A DNA stretch of 64,000 nt from contig NZ_JACXYY010000002.1 of assembly GCF_014779665.1 (NCBI RefSeq), positions 558,001 to 622,000 of the forward strand, read 5' to 3'. This document shows, one piece after another, positions 35,401 through 43,340 of the stretch. The translations under genes and the position numbers were made by a program. Under the pieces are notes generated by a model, which did no database searches, was not told where the DNA came from, and saw nothing but the letters and a program-made list of their open reading frames with translations. Origin of the DNA: Nocardioides hwasunensis. Its GTDB lineage: Bacteria > Actinomycetota > Actinomycetes > Propionibacteriales > Nocardioidaceae. How positions within the stretch are numbered: position 1 is the stretch's first letter; each line of letters opens with the position of its first letter.

Positions 35401-35492
35401 GAACGTTCTCCAACACCGAGGTCAACCAGGGCGCCCAGGTGCGGCGTACGACCGACCACGCCGTCGTCTCCTCGCGGTTCACCGTGCAGTAA
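32412..35492 (+). CDS. Secreted multidomain protein: cutinase-like, putative Ig, RCC1 repeats, EEP nuclease/phosphatase
   Basis: 1026 aa. Signal peptide 1-45 (ATLGLVAGLLLAGQSAAQA). Residues about 70-310: a cutinase-like alpha/beta domain with the nucleophile elbow VGYAQGAG, in which the catalytic Ser is Ala183. Residues about 320-395: a putative Ig (He_PIG) module, VSVPAGLSLDANGVISGQVD. Residues about 400-755: seven RCC1 blades (SCAVRADGTAWCQGRNDFGQ, LWCWGLNNLGQLGG, VWCWGENSNGELGDGT), each with a Cys pair. Residues about 785-1026: an EEP domain (IMTFNLLGSQHTAPGG, LIGLSEPQPDQI, VTGDLNEHAKAF, TTDHAVVSSRF) with complete catalytic residues. The combination is unfamiliar to me. It probably acts outside the cell as a phosphodiesterase, with the other domains for binding. 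Confidence 0.82.
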   Translation: MTPVRARSRRFRKETPVTGFAPAVAQLATLGLVAGLLLAGQSAAQAEPSGSDGSSVTSQSERSVATTEKRATGCAQLLVVAVDGNGQGKKDAPGPAVSAVTSKIQAKAQKQGRTVTVKRIKLATPKAATILRKKSGPGAAAVSKAGLKRWKKPIRSGVKAARKLVNRQLEACPDQQVMLVGYAQGAGVVHKVLQDLGKKDALTKVVGAVTVSDPSRVRKSSAGRPLGKPAAAKNSEGVLARFTTSIGDVPKPTATFKVVSVCHKGDLVCNPSKVSAGKALKLAMSYGSKQSRAAVREAANRAWAQASLWPVPAIQQVVVGVKEPISAQITVTGGSTTPPAAQFTPVSVPAGLSLDANGVISGQVDAPGSYPITYTLSGTSPATTPTTHTLTVLVREPSSGAAAGGQSSCAVRADGTAWCQGRNDFGQLGDGTTTLQVSPVQVSGTGWSRIATGGSFTCGVKLDGTLWCWGLNNLGQLGGADKATSVLPRQVGTANTWRDVSASWQHGCATQADGSAWCWGQNDRGQLGAGNANARSTGPVRVVGDQQWTSVVAGGQTTCGTTVSGTAYCWGENSMGNVGDGTITNRNQPTVVTGGLQFSQISTTWGRTCGVTTNGQVWCWGENSNGELGDGTRTNVAKPVQVSTSGTFTSVGTALTASCAVRSDGQVLCWGDNRYGQLGPAASGSGSSTPVAAGVVASGKITGGWLHLCAEGAGCWGANEVGQLGNGTITQATMPTEAAPPWGPAPAVSTQQMRKWGPAKVVKKAISTRPGVSAKARGSKRAGSDIEIMTFNLLGSQHTAPGGTRPNFAAPGRVRTEWAKNLINQRGSTLIGLSEPQPDQITALDVATNGGFSFYPGNTMGYSAAPQSVMWKDSEWSFVWGTTVQLPFMKSSRPQPLVRLRNTSTGREIYWVNAHLSPGKMQDDRDKGMESLKQVVKQLSGDGLPVFVTGDLNEHAKAFRRIACPTQMEAAVGGNTRGNSCQLPKAMRVDWIFGKGGTFSNTEVNQGAQVRRTTDHAVVSSRFTVQ

Positions 35493-35495
35493 TGT

Positions 35496-35537
35496 CCCGG
35501 CTGCCCGCACAGCAGCACCAGGAGCCGGGCAGCTGGG
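35496..35537 (+). terminator. Hairpin terminator after the RCC1/EEP gene
   Basis: CCCGGCTGCCCG (35496-35507) pairs with CGGGCAGCTGGG (35526-35537) over 12 bp with one G-U, loop 18 nt, directly after the stop. It ends just before the AG-rich ribosome binding site of the LicD-like gene, so it separates the secreted-enzyme locus from the polymer cluster or attenuates it. Confidence 0.5.
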
Positions 35538-35553
35538 GAGGGGAGGAGTCGCG

Positions 35554-37152
35554 ATGAGGGCGAACGTGCAGCGCGTCGACGACGACGGGCTCCACCTCGA
35601 GCGCGGCTTCGACGGCGCCCTCGACGTGCACTTCGACGGCTGGCGCGGCTGGTCCGTCGCGGTGGAGGACGGTCCCGAGCCGGTGACGGTGGCCTGGCCC
35701 AAGCGGCTCCGGTCACGCCTGGACGGCACCTCGCTCGTCACGATCACCGTCGACGAGGTGGAGGTCTTCCGCGAGGAGGTCACCTTCGGCGCCGGCGAGG
35801 GCCGCGTGGAGCTGGTCGACCGGTTCGGCAACCCCGTCATCATCGACAAGTGGGGCCTGACCCAGCGGATCTTCGAGACCCGTCGCGAGGGCGGTGCAGT
35901 CGAGGCGATGACGGCGATGGCCGAACGGGTCCTGGGCGTGATGCGTGACGCGTGCGGCATCGAGGGGTGGATCGGCTTCGGCACGCTGCTCGGTGCGGCC
36001 CGCTCGGGCAAGGTCATCGGCCACGACAGCGACATCGACCTCTGCTTCCTCTCCGAGAAGCAGACCCCGGCCGAGATGGCGGTGGAGATGTGGGGCATCG
36101 CCCGCGCACTCGTCGATGCGGGGATCACCGTCAAGCACAAGACCGCGAGCTTCATCACGGTCGTCTACGACGCCCCCGACGGCGGCGAGGACGGCATCGA
36201 CATCTACACCTGCTTCTACGTCGGCGACCTGCTCCACGAGACCGCGACCGTGCGGGAACGGGTGCCGCGCTCGGCGATCCTGCCCCTGCGCGCGCTGGAG
36301 TTCGAAGGTCGAGACATGCCCGCGCCCGCCGACCCGGACCGCATGCTCGCGGTCTCCTACGGCCCGGGCTGGCAGGTCCCCGACCCGTCCTTCCGCCACC
36401 TGCCCTCGCGCGAGGTGCTGGACCGCTTCGACGGCTGGTTCAGCTCGGTGATGACCCATCGGCGCGACTGGACCGCCTACAACGGCGAGGTCGGCGCCGC
36501 CGGGATGCGGCCGAGCCCGTTCGCGCAGTGGGTCGTGGAGCAGCTCGAGCTCCGCGGCGACGAGCCCGACGGGCTGCGGGTGCTCGACGTCGGCTCGGGA
36601 TCCTCGGCAGACCTCCGGGCCTACCACCGGGCCGGCTGCAAGGCGATCGGCTACGACTACGCCCACCCGGGCAAGCATGCGCTCGGCGGCAAGGAGATCG
36701 ACCTGCCCGAGAGCGTGGGGCGCCGGGTGCTCAACCTGCTCAACGAGCGCGACGTCCTCGCGGTCGGCGCGCTGGCGGCGCGGCAGAAGGGACCGAAGGT
36801 CGTCACCGCGCGTCGCGTCCTCGAGGCGGTCCCGCCGCGATCGCGCGACCAGCTGTGGCGCTTCGCGTCGATGACCCTGTCGGAGGGCGGACGGGCCTTC
36901 GTCGAGGGCGTGAGCCGCTCGCCCGCGCAGTGCCGGGCCGCGCAGGAGCGCACGGGCACGCCGCGCCTGTGGCCGGTCGACCCCCACGACGTCGCCGCCG
37001 ACGTCCGCGCGAGCGGTGGCCGCGTGGTGCTCCGGGAGGGCTTCGCCGCCGCCGCCCGGGCCAGTCGCACGGGCAGCCCGGCACGCTGGCGGATGATGGT
37101 CGAGTACCCCGCTCGAGACGTTGCAGCGCAGGAGGATCAGACACAGCGATGA
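35554..37152 (+). CDS. LicD-type nucleotidyltransferase fused to a SAM-methyltransferase-like domain
   Basis: 532 aa. After a 75-residue N-terminal strand-rich part, a LicD/nucleotidyltransferase-like domain spans about 120-270: GWIGFGTLLGAARSGKVIGH with the metal-binding DSDIDLCF. A C-terminal domain begins with methyltransferase motif I, LRVLDVGSGSSADLRAYHRA (around 345), followed by AIGYDYAHPG. LicD proteins transfer phosphocholine or similar groups to wall teichoic acid and glycans. ATG 35554 has a very strong ribosome binding site (GGGGAGGGGAGGAG). The 3' end overlaps the next gene by 4 bp. Confidence 0.8.
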   Translation: MRANVQRVDDDGLHLERGFDGALDVHFDGWRGWSVAVEDGPEPVTVAWPKRLRSRLDGTSLVTITVDEVEVFREEVTFGAGEGRVELVDRFGNPVIIDKWGLTQRIFETRREGGAVEAMTAMAERVLGVMRDACGIEGWIGFGTLLGAARSGKVIGHDSDIDLCFLSEKQTPAEMAVEMWGIARALVDAGITVKHKTASFITVVYDAPDGGEDGIDIYTCFYVGDLLHETATVRERVPRSAILPLRALEFEGRDMPAPADPDRMLAVSYGPGWQVPDPSFRHLPSREVLDRFDGWFSSVMTHRRDWTAYNGEVGAAGMRPSPFAQWVVEQLELRGDEPDGLRVLDVGSGSSADLRAYHRAGCKAIGYDYAHPGKHALGGKEIDLPESVGRRVLNLLNERDVLAVGALAARQKGPKVVTARRVLEAVPPRSRDQLWRFASMTLSEGGRAFVEGVSRSPAQCRAAQERTGTPRLWPVDPHDVAADVRASGGRVVLREGFAAAARASRTGSPARWRMMVEYPARDVAAQEDQTQR

Positions 37153-38453
37153 CGCAGGTCGTGTATCTCCACGTGGGTGGCCCCAAGTCGGGCACCACCT
37201 TCATCCAGCAGGTGCTGGACCACAACGAGGAGGCCCTGGCGCGCGCCGGGGTCCTGGTCGTCGGGCCCAGGATCGAGCTGATCCACGCCGCCATGGCGGT
37301 CCGGGGAGACCGACGCCTCGCCGACCTGCCGGCCGCCTCGGCCGATGCCTGGGACCGGGTCACCGAGCAGGTGCGGGAGTGGCAGGGGCACTCGGCGATC
37401 CTGAGCTACGAGCTCTTCGCGAACGCCTCCGCCGAGCACGTGCGCACCGCGCTGGCGCGGCTCGACGGCATCGAGGTCCACGTCGTGGTGTCCGCGCGCG
37501 ACCTGGGCAAGGCCATCGCCTCGTCGTGGCAGGAGCAGCTGAAGTTCGGCCTCACGAAGCCTCTGGAGGCCTGGTCACCCCCGCAGGAGTCGGCCGAGGA
37601 CAGCGAGTGGGGCTGGCGCACCATGCAGCCGGCCAACGTCGCGGCCCGGTGGGGCGCCGACCTCCCCGCCAAGCGCGTCCACGTCGTCACCGTGCCCACC
37701 CAGGGCGCGGGAGCCGACGAGCTGTGGCACCGCTTCGCCAGCGCCACGGGCCTCGCGGCGGTCGCGGACCTCGACCTCGCGGTCGACCGGGCCAACGAGT
37801 CGCTCGGTGTGGTCGAGGCCGAGCTGCTGCGCCGGGTCAACGGCGCGCTCGACGGCCGGGTGAAGGGCGGTCGGCAGAAGTCGCTGTGGATGCGCGACCT
37901 GCTCGCCCACACGATCCTGGCGCCCATCGGGCGCGAGCCGATCGGCCTCACGCCGGCGCACGCCGCGGAGGCCGCCACCGAGGCCGAGGCCGCGGTCCGC
38001 GCGATCATCGCGGCCGGCTACACCGTCCACGGCGATCTCGACGACCTGCGCCCCGTCCCGGTCGAGGGGCGCCTGCCCAGCGAGGTCGCCGACTCCGAGA
38101 TCGCCGGGTCGGCCGCCCTCGCCCTCGCCGACCTGCTCGTGTGGGCACGCGAGGCAGGGGCCGACGTACGCACGCCGGCACCGACCAGCGCGACCCATGA
38201 GCCCCCCGGCCGGTTCCGGGTCGCGGTGCGCGGCTCGCTCACCCGCCTGGCCGCACCGGTGCGCGACCGCAGGGTGGCGCGACTGGAGAAGCGCATCGCC
38301 GAGCTCGAGGCCCAGGTCGCGGCGTCTCGAGCGCTCCACCTGCGCGTGGCCACCCTGTCCGACGTGGTCACCCAGCTGCTCCTGCCGGCCGCCCAGCAGG
38401 ACGAGGAGATCACCATGTCGGCCCTCCGCTCCTACCGGGACCGGTCCCTGTGA
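37149..38453 (+). CDS. Sulfotransferase-like P-loop protein with C-terminal coiled coil
   Basis: 434 aa. The N-terminus VVYLHVGGPKSGTTFIQQVL has the 5'-phosphosulfate-binding loop PKSGTT of sulfotransferases, and VHVVVSARDLGKAIASSWQE resembles the 3'-phosphate-binding R-x7-S region. Residues about 375-434 form a coiled coil with heptads (RVARLEKRIAELEAQVAASR) ending in a conserved-looking TMSALRSYRDRSL. Two shorter paralogs occur at 54836-56982. Probable role: sulfation or a related group transfer on a cell-surface polymer, given the LicD and GT2 neighbours. It overlaps the genes on both sides by 4 bp. Confidence 0.75.
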   Translation: MTQVVYLHVGGPKSGTTFIQQVLDHNEEALARAGVLVVGPRIELIHAAMAVRGDRRLADLPAASADAWDRVTEQVREWQGHSAILSYELFANASAEHVRTALARLDGIEVHVVVSARDLGKAIASSWQEQLKFGLTKPLEAWSPPQESAEDSEWGWRTMQPANVAARWGADLPAKRVHVVTVPTQGAGADELWHRFASATGLAAVADLDLAVDRANESLGVVEAELLRRVNGALDGRVKGGRQKSLWMRDLLAHTILAPIGREPIGLTPAHAAEAATEAEAAVRAIIAAGYTVHGDLDDLRPVPVEGRLPSEVADSEIAGSAALALADLLVWAREAGADVRTPAPTSATHEPPGRFRVAVRGSLTRLAAPVRDRRVARLEKRIAELEAQVAASRALHLRVATLSDVVTQLLLPAAQQDEEITMSALRSYRDRSL

Positions 38454-38704
38454 GCGGACCCGGCCGCGTCGGGCGGCTGCGTGCCGACGTACGCCGCCGC
38501 GTGGGGGGCAGGGTCGCCGGCGCCGTCGGCATGGACGAGCTCGCCCACCTCGACGCGACGGTCGACTCCCTCGCGGTCGCGGTGCGCGAGAACCGCGAGC
38601 TCGAGGCGCCGCTGGAAGGCCTCGTCGACGCCCTCGAGCGCGACGTGGCCGAGGTGCTCGCCTGGCGCAGCCGCACGGGTGACGACGGCGAGGTGGGAGC
38701 ATGA
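38450..38704 (+). CDS. Small coiled-coil hypothetical protein
   Basis: 84 aa. A basic N-terminus (RVGRLRADVRRRVGGRV) is followed by a helical heptad-like segment (LDATVDSLAVAVRENRELEA, LEGLVDALERDVAEVLAW) resembling the coiled-coil tail of the preceding sulfotransferase-like protein. The gene overlaps both neighbours by 4 bp, so despite its size it is very probably expressed. It may pair with the tail of its neighbour (inference). Function unknown. Confidence 0.65.
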   Translation: MSGPGRVGRLRADVRRRVGGRVAGAVGMDELAHLDATVDSLAVAVRENRELEAPLEGLVDALERDVAEVLAWRSRTGDDGEVGA

Positions 38705-39738
38705 CCGGCATGCCGATCGAGCTGTCCGTGGTCGTCCCCTGCTACAACGAGGAGGAGTCGCTGCCTCGCCTGGTGGAGGTGCTCGCCGAGGAGCTCTCCG
38801 CGCTGACGCCCCACTTCGAGGTCATCCTCGTCGACGACGGCAGTCGCGACCGCACCCTGCCGATGCTCCGCTCGGTGCACCAGGAGCACCCGCGCTTCCG
38901 CTACCTCTCGCTGAGCCGCAACTTCGGCAAGGAGTCGGCGATGCTCGCCGGGCTGAGCCACGCCCGCGGCGACCGGGTGGCGATCATGGACGCAGACCTC
39001 CAGCACCCGCCGACGCTGCTGGCGCAGATGCTGCCGCTGCTCGACTCCGGCGACTACTCCCAGGTGGTGGCCCGGCGCACCCGCACCGACGACCCCGTGG
39101 TCCGCACCGCGCTGTCGCGGCTCTACTACAAGATGATGAACCGCCTCGTCGACATCGAGCTGCAGGACGGCGTCGGCGACTTCCGGGTGCTCGACCGCCG
39201 CGCGGTCCAGGCGCTGCTGACGCTGGGGGAGAGCAACCGCTTCTCCAAAGGCCTGTTCGCCTGGATCGGCTTCCCGACCGCCGTCGTCGACTATGAGAAC
39301 GTCTCCCGGGAGACCGGCGCCACCAAGTGGAGCATGCGCAGCCTGTTCAACTACGGCATCGACGGCGTGGTGTCGTTCAACTACCGGCCCCTGCGGATGT
39401 CGATCTGGCTCGGCATCTTCGTCACGGTCCTGGCGGTGGCCTACGCGGCGTGGGTGCTCGTCGACGCGATCTGGCACGGCAACAGCGTCGCCGGCTACGT
39501 CACCACGATCTGCGCCGTCACGCTGCTGGGCGGCGTGCAGCTCATCGTGCTCGGCGTGATCGGGGAGTACCTCGGGCGCATCTACGCCGAGACCAAGCAA
39601 CGACCGCTCTTCCTGCTGAAGGAGAGCAGCGACCGGGACGCGCCGGTGACCAGCGCGCTGGGCCGGGAGCACGAGGCGCTCCAGGAGCTGGAGCACACCC
39701 GCGACGACCAGGCCATCGAACGGAGCGATCAGGCGTGA
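38701..39738 (+). CDS. Glycosyltransferase family 2, DPM1/GtrB type
   Basis: 345 aa. The GT-A catalytic domain spans about 5-230: ELSVVVPCYNEEESLPRLVE, VILVDDGSRDRT, LSRNFGKESAMLAGL, the metal-binding DADLQHPP and the acceptor motif GVGDFRVLDRRAVQ. Two C-terminal membrane helices follow (WLGIFVTVLAVAYAAWVLV and TICAVTLLGGVQLIVLGVIG), then the conserved EYLGRIYAETKQRPLFLLKE. Such enzymes transfer a sugar from a nucleotide donor to polyprenyl phosphate. GAGGTGGGAG precedes ATG 38701. It overlaps the large membrane protein by 4 bp, which may use the lipid-linked sugar it makes. Confidence 0.93.
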   Translation: MTGMPIELSVVVPCYNEEESLPRLVEVLAEELSALTPHFEVILVDDGSRDRTLPMLRSVHQEHPRFRYLSLSRNFGKESAMLAGLSHARGDRVAIMDADLQHPPTLLAQMLPLLDSGDYSQVVARRTRTDDPVVRTALSRLYYKMMNRLVDIELQDGVGDFRVLDRRAVQALLTLGESNRFSKGLFAWIGFPTAVVDYENVSRETGATKWSMRSLFNYGIDGVVSFNYRPLRMSIWLGIFVTVLAVAYAAWVLVDAIWHGNSVAGYVTTICAVTLLGGVQLIVLGVIGEYLGRIYAETKQRPLFLLKESSDRDAPVTSALGREHEALQELEHTRDDQAIERSDQA

Positions 39739-42080
39739 GCGAGACGACCACGGCCCCCGACCCGAGCACCGGCGGGGCGCGCGGAAGCCGCCGGCAGGAC
39801 ACCGGACGCCGGAGCAGGAGCGGCCCGCCCGCGGCGTGGGTCTGGCCCGTCCTCGTGGTCGTCGTGACCGCTGCCTACACCGCGATCCCCTACGTGATCA
39901 CCGGGTGGTTCTACCAGCGTGGTGACACCGCCGCGCAGTTCGCGCCGACGTGGTGGCACCTCGGCGAGCTCGTCCGGGGCGGCCAGTGGCCAGTGTGGCT
40001 CGACCCGCAGTCGTGGGCCGGCGGCAACTACGTCGCCGAGGCCCTGTTCGGCACCTACAACCCCCTCAACGTGCTGGTGTGGGTCGGGGTCTCCCTGGGG
40101 CCCGACCTGGCCCTGTCGACGTACCTCGTCAAGGCGACGGTCATGGTGCTGCTCGCCCTCGGCACCTATCTTCTCGCGCGCGACTACGACGGTGCTCCCG
40201 CACCGTCCGCCGCAGTGGCGATCGCCCTGCCGTTCTCCGGCTTCACGCTCTTCTGGGACGCCGGCTCCTGGCCCTCGGGCCTGATGGCGTTCGCCTACGC
40301 GCCGTGGGTGTGGCTCACGTTCCGGCGGGCCCTGCGTGGCGTCGGCAGCCCGTTCTGGGCGTTCCTCGCCGGCCTGCTCGCGGTGCTCAACGGCAATCCC
40401 TACGGCACCCTCGCGGTCATCATCGTGGGAGCCGCGCTCATCATCGAGGGCGTCGTCATGCGGGCGTGGGGCGGCGTCGCGCGGCTCGTGCTCGTCGGCA
40501 TCGCCGTCGCGGCGTTCCTGCCGCTGGTCTACCTGCCGCTGCTGGAGTCGTCCGACCTCGCGGTCCGCTCGACCGGTGCGCTCTTCGAGAACAGCGGCAA
40601 GCTGCGCCCGACGGCGGGCGACCTGCTCGCAGCGAGCTCGCCGCTGCACGTCCCGCCCATCCGGGCGATCACCGGCCCGATGATGGTGCCGGCCACCTTC
40701 CTCGCCTGGTTCGTGCTGCCGCTGCTGCCCTGGTTGCGCTTCGACGTGGTCCGGCGGCGGGCGAAGGAGTTCGTCGGGCTCGGCCTGATCACCCTCGCCT
40801 ACCTCGCGATGACCCTCGGGCCGAGCAAGCTCTGGCTCTTCCGCTGGCCGCTGCGCGTCATCGAGTACTTCTACCTCGGCGTGCTGGTGGTGTTCGCCGT
40901 CCTGCTGAGCCAGGGCCTGGCCCGCTCCACGATGCGACCGCGGCTGGTCGGCACCGGGCTGATCGTGGTCGCCCTGGGCTGGCTCACCTGGTCGCAGGAC
41001 CCCGAGGCGCTGCGTCGCGCGGCCGTCGGCACCGCCGCCGTCGGCGCTCTCACCGTCGTGGCGCTGGTCGCCCACCTGGTGGTGCGGCGCACCGCGCTCG
41101 TCTCGCTGGTCGCCATCGGCGGTGTCGGCGCCGTCCTGGCGATGCAGGTCGCGGTCTTCGGCGAGAACGCGAGCTCGCGCGTGTGGCACGTCCCCGGCGA
41201 CGTGTCCGCGCTCCAGCAGGACTTCGCCGGCTACGACGGGCGGGTGATGCAGTTCGCCGACCTGAAGCCGTTGCAGAACAAGGGTCAGATCGCCAAGCTC
41301 GAGCGGCAGTGGGACACCTACCTCCCCGGCTCCATGTACCACCCGGCCGGCGTCCAGGCGGTCAACAACTACACCGGCATGGGGTTCCTGCCCTTCACCC
41401 GCGCCTTCTGCATGGAGTACGACGGCCTCACCCAGGCGTGCGGCTACCGCAACCTGTGGAAGGTCGGTGGCTCCGGCCAGCCCCCGCTCGCGGACCTGAT
41501 GAAGCTCGACACGATCGTCGTGCAGCCCAAGCTCGCCGACGGTGTCGCCCCGGGGGAGGACTGGACCCAGGAGTCGGCCGACGACAAGGTCGTCGTGCTC
41601 CGCCACGACGGTGAGCAGCCGTGGCCCGGCAGCGAGCTCTCCTGGACCTCCGACGGCATCGAGGTGGCCGCCGCCGCGACTCGCGGGGCCCTGCACCAGA
41701 GCGTCGACGTCGCCTCCGCCGAGGACGGCGGCGAGCTGATCTTCTCGATGCTCGCCTGGCCCGGCTGGTCGGCCGAGCTCGACGGCCAGCCCCTCAGCGT
41801 CACCCGCACCGACGTCGGGCTGCTCACCGTCACCCTGCCCGCCGGCGCGAGCGGCACCGTCGACCTCACCTACCGTCCACCCGGCTTCACGGTCGGACTG
41901 CTCGGTGCGGCGGTCGGTCTCCTCCTCGGGCTCGGCCTCGCAGCGGCCGGGCTGCTGTCCCGCCGGCGACGCCGCCAGCGCGAGCGGCCGTGGACGACGC
42001 CCGCGGACAAGCCGCTGGAGCCGCGCGACGATGTGACATCCGTCTCGAGTGAGGGCCCTGCCCAGGTGAACGACCGCTAA
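39735..42080 (+). CDS. Large polytopic membrane protein, YfhO-like
   Basis: 781 aa with about 12 membrane helices between residues 35 and 480. An extracytoplasmic domain follows (HVPGDVSALQQDFAGYDGRV, NNYTGMGFLPFTRAF), then one more helix near the C-terminus (LLGAAVGLLLGLGLAAAGLL) and a basic tail. The Asp-containing first loop (QRGDTAAQFAPTWWHLGE) and the final beta module (LAWPGWSAELDGQPLSVTRT) match YfhO/GT-C proteins that modify surface glycopolymers with sugars from polyprenyl phosphate. GTG 39735 overlaps the GT2 stop (GTGA). Probable partner of that GT2. Confidence 0.8.
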   Translation: MSETTTAPDPSTGGARGSRRQDTGRRSRSGPPAAWVWPVLVVVVTAAYTAIPYVITGWFYQRGDTAAQFAPTWWHLGELVRGGQWPVWLDPQSWAGGNYVAEALFGTYNPLNVLVWVGVSLGPDLALSTYLVKATVMVLLALGTYLLARDYDGAPAPSAAVAIALPFSGFTLFWDAGSWPSGLMAFAYAPWVWLTFRRALRGVGSPFWAFLAGLLAVLNGNPYGTLAVIIVGAALIIEGVVMRAWGGVARLVLVGIAVAAFLPLVYLPLLESSDLAVRSTGALFENSGKLRPTAGDLLAASSPLHVPPIRAITGPMMVPATFLAWFVLPLLPWLRFDVVRRRAKEFVGLGLITLAYLAMTLGPSKLWLFRWPLRVIEYFYLGVLVVFAVLLSQGLARSTMRPRLVGTGLIVVALGWLTWSQDPEALRRAAVGTAAVGALTVVALVAHLVVRRTALVSLVAIGGVGAVLAMQVAVFGENASSRVWHVPGDVSALQQDFAGYDGRVMQFADLKPLQNKGQIAKLERQWDTYLPGSMYHPAGVQAVNNYTGMGFLPFTRAFCMEYDGLTQACGYRNLWKVGGSGQPPLADLMKLDTIVVQPKLADGVAPGEDWTQESADDKVVVLRHDGEQPWPGSELSWTSDGIEVAAAATRGALHQSVDVASAEDGGELIFSMLAWPGWSAELDGQPLSVTRTDVGLLTVTLPAGASGTVDLTYRPPGFTVGLLGAAVGLLLGLGLAAAGLLSRRRRRQRERPWTTPADKPLEPRDDVTSVSSEGPAQVNDR

Positions 42081-42081
42081 C

Positions 42082-42087
42082 TAGACT
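42082..42087 (+). promoter_or_regulatory. -10 element TAGACT before the acyl-CoA dehydrogenase gene
   Basis: TAGACT lies just after the stop of the membrane-protein gene; with a start about 7 nt downstream it would give a leader of roughly 30 nt containing TAGGAG as ribosome binding site. Confidence 0.4.
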
Positions 42088-42124
42088 CCGAGCGTTCCAC
42101 TGAGCGACCGCCTAGGAGCCCCGC

Positions 42125-43336
42125 ATGCCCCGTCTCTGCCAGACCGAAGGCCTCACCGAGGACCAGTCCGAGATCCTCAAGGCCGTGCGCCAGTTCGTGG
42201 ACGAGCAGATCATCCCGGTGGCGCAGGAGCTCGAGCACGCCGACGAGTACCCCCAGGAGATCATCGACGGGCTCAAGGAGCTCGGTGTCTTCGGGCTGAC
42301 GATCCCCGAGGAGTTCGGCGGGCTCGGTGAGTCGCTGCTGACCTACGCGCTGGTGGTCGAGGAGATCGCCCGTGGCTGGATGAGCGTGTCGGGAGTGATC
42401 AACACCCACTTCATCGTGGCCTACATGCTGATCCAGCACGGGACGGACGAGCAGAAGCAGAAGTACCTCCCTCGGATGGCGACCGGTGAGGTGCGCGGCG
42501 CGTTCTCGATGTCGGAGCCCGGCCTCGGGTCCGACGTCTCGGCGGTCTCGACCAAGGCGACCCGCGCGGACGACGGGTCGTACTCCATCACCGGCCAGAA
42601 GATGTGGCTGACCAACGGCGCCACCTCCACGCTCGTGGCGGTGCTGACGAAGACCGGCCAAGGAAATGAGCGCAGTGGTGCGGAGTCGGTCTACAAGTCG
42701 ATGACGACCTTCCTGGTGGAGAAGGAGGCCGGCTTCGGGGAGACCGCTCAGGGCGTCACCGTGCCGGGCAAGATCGACAAGATGGGCTACAAGGGCGTCG
42801 AGACGACCGAGCTCATCCTCGAGGGCCACCGGATCGCCGCGGACCAGGTGCTCGGCGGCGAGCCGGGCAAGGGCTTCTTCCAGATGATGGACGGCGTCGA
42901 GGTCGGTCGCGTCAACGTCGCCGCCCGGGCGTGCGGCCTCGCCTGGCGCGGCTTCGAGCTCGGCATCGCCTACGCCCAGCAGCGCAAGACCTTCGGCAAG
43001 GCCATCGCCGAGCACCAGGCGGTGCTGTTCCGGCTCGCGGAGATGGCGACCAAGGTCGAGGTCGCGCACACCATGATGGTCAAGGCCGCCCGCCTCAAGG
43101 ACACCGGCAAGCGGATGGACGTCGAGGCCGGGATGGCGAAGATGGTGGCGAGCGAGTACGCCAACGAGGTCGTGGAGGACTCCTTCCGCATCCACGGCGG
43201 CTACGGCTACTCCAAGGAGTACGAGATCGAGCGGCTGATGCGCGAGGTCAAGTTCATGCTGATCGGCGAGGGCACCTCCGACATCCAGAAGATGATCATC
43301 GGCCGGAGCCTCCTGAAGGACTACCAGCTGCGCTGA
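42125..43336 (+). CDS. Acyl-CoA dehydrogenase
   Basis: 403 aa; FAD enzyme forming the alpha-beta double bond in acyl-CoA thioesters. N-terminal helical domain (ILKAVRQFVDEQIIPVAQEL, ELGVFGLTIPEEFGGLG), middle beta domain with FAD/substrate motif GAFSMSEPGLGSDVSAVSTK and MWLTNGATSTLVAVL, C-terminal helical domain with YAQQRKTFGKAIAEHQAVLF, RIHGGYGYSKEYEIERLMRE and the active-site Glu region LIGEGTSDIQKMIIGR. It has its own ribosome binding site (TAGGAG) 6 bp upstream. It seems unrelated to its neighbours and converges on the ROK regulator, 4 bp apart. Confidence 0.93.
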   Translation: MPRLCQTEGLTEDQSEILKAVRQFVDEQIIPVAQELEHADEYPQEIIDGLKELGVFGLTIPEEFGGLGESLLTYALVVEEIARGWMSVSGVINTHFIVAYMLIQHGTDEQKQKYLPRMATGEVRGAFSMSEPGLGSDVSAVSTKATRADDGSYSITGQKMWLTNGATSTLVAVLTKTGQGNERSGAESVYKSMTTFLVEKEAGFGETAQGVTVPGKIDKMGYKGVETTELILEGHRIAADQVLGGEPGKGFFQMMDGVEVGRVNVAARACGLAWRGFELGIAYAQQRKTFGKAIAEHQAVLFRLAEMATKVEVAHTMMVKAARLKDTGKRMDVEAGMAKMVASEYANEVVEDSFRIHGGYGYSKEYEIERLMREVKFMLIGEGTSDIQKMIIGRSLLKDYQLR

Positions 43337-43340
43337 GCCG

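Noticed and set aside
35496..35537. Riboswitch before the LicD gene
   Set aside because: The structure is a simple hairpin directly after a stop codon, better explained as a terminator.
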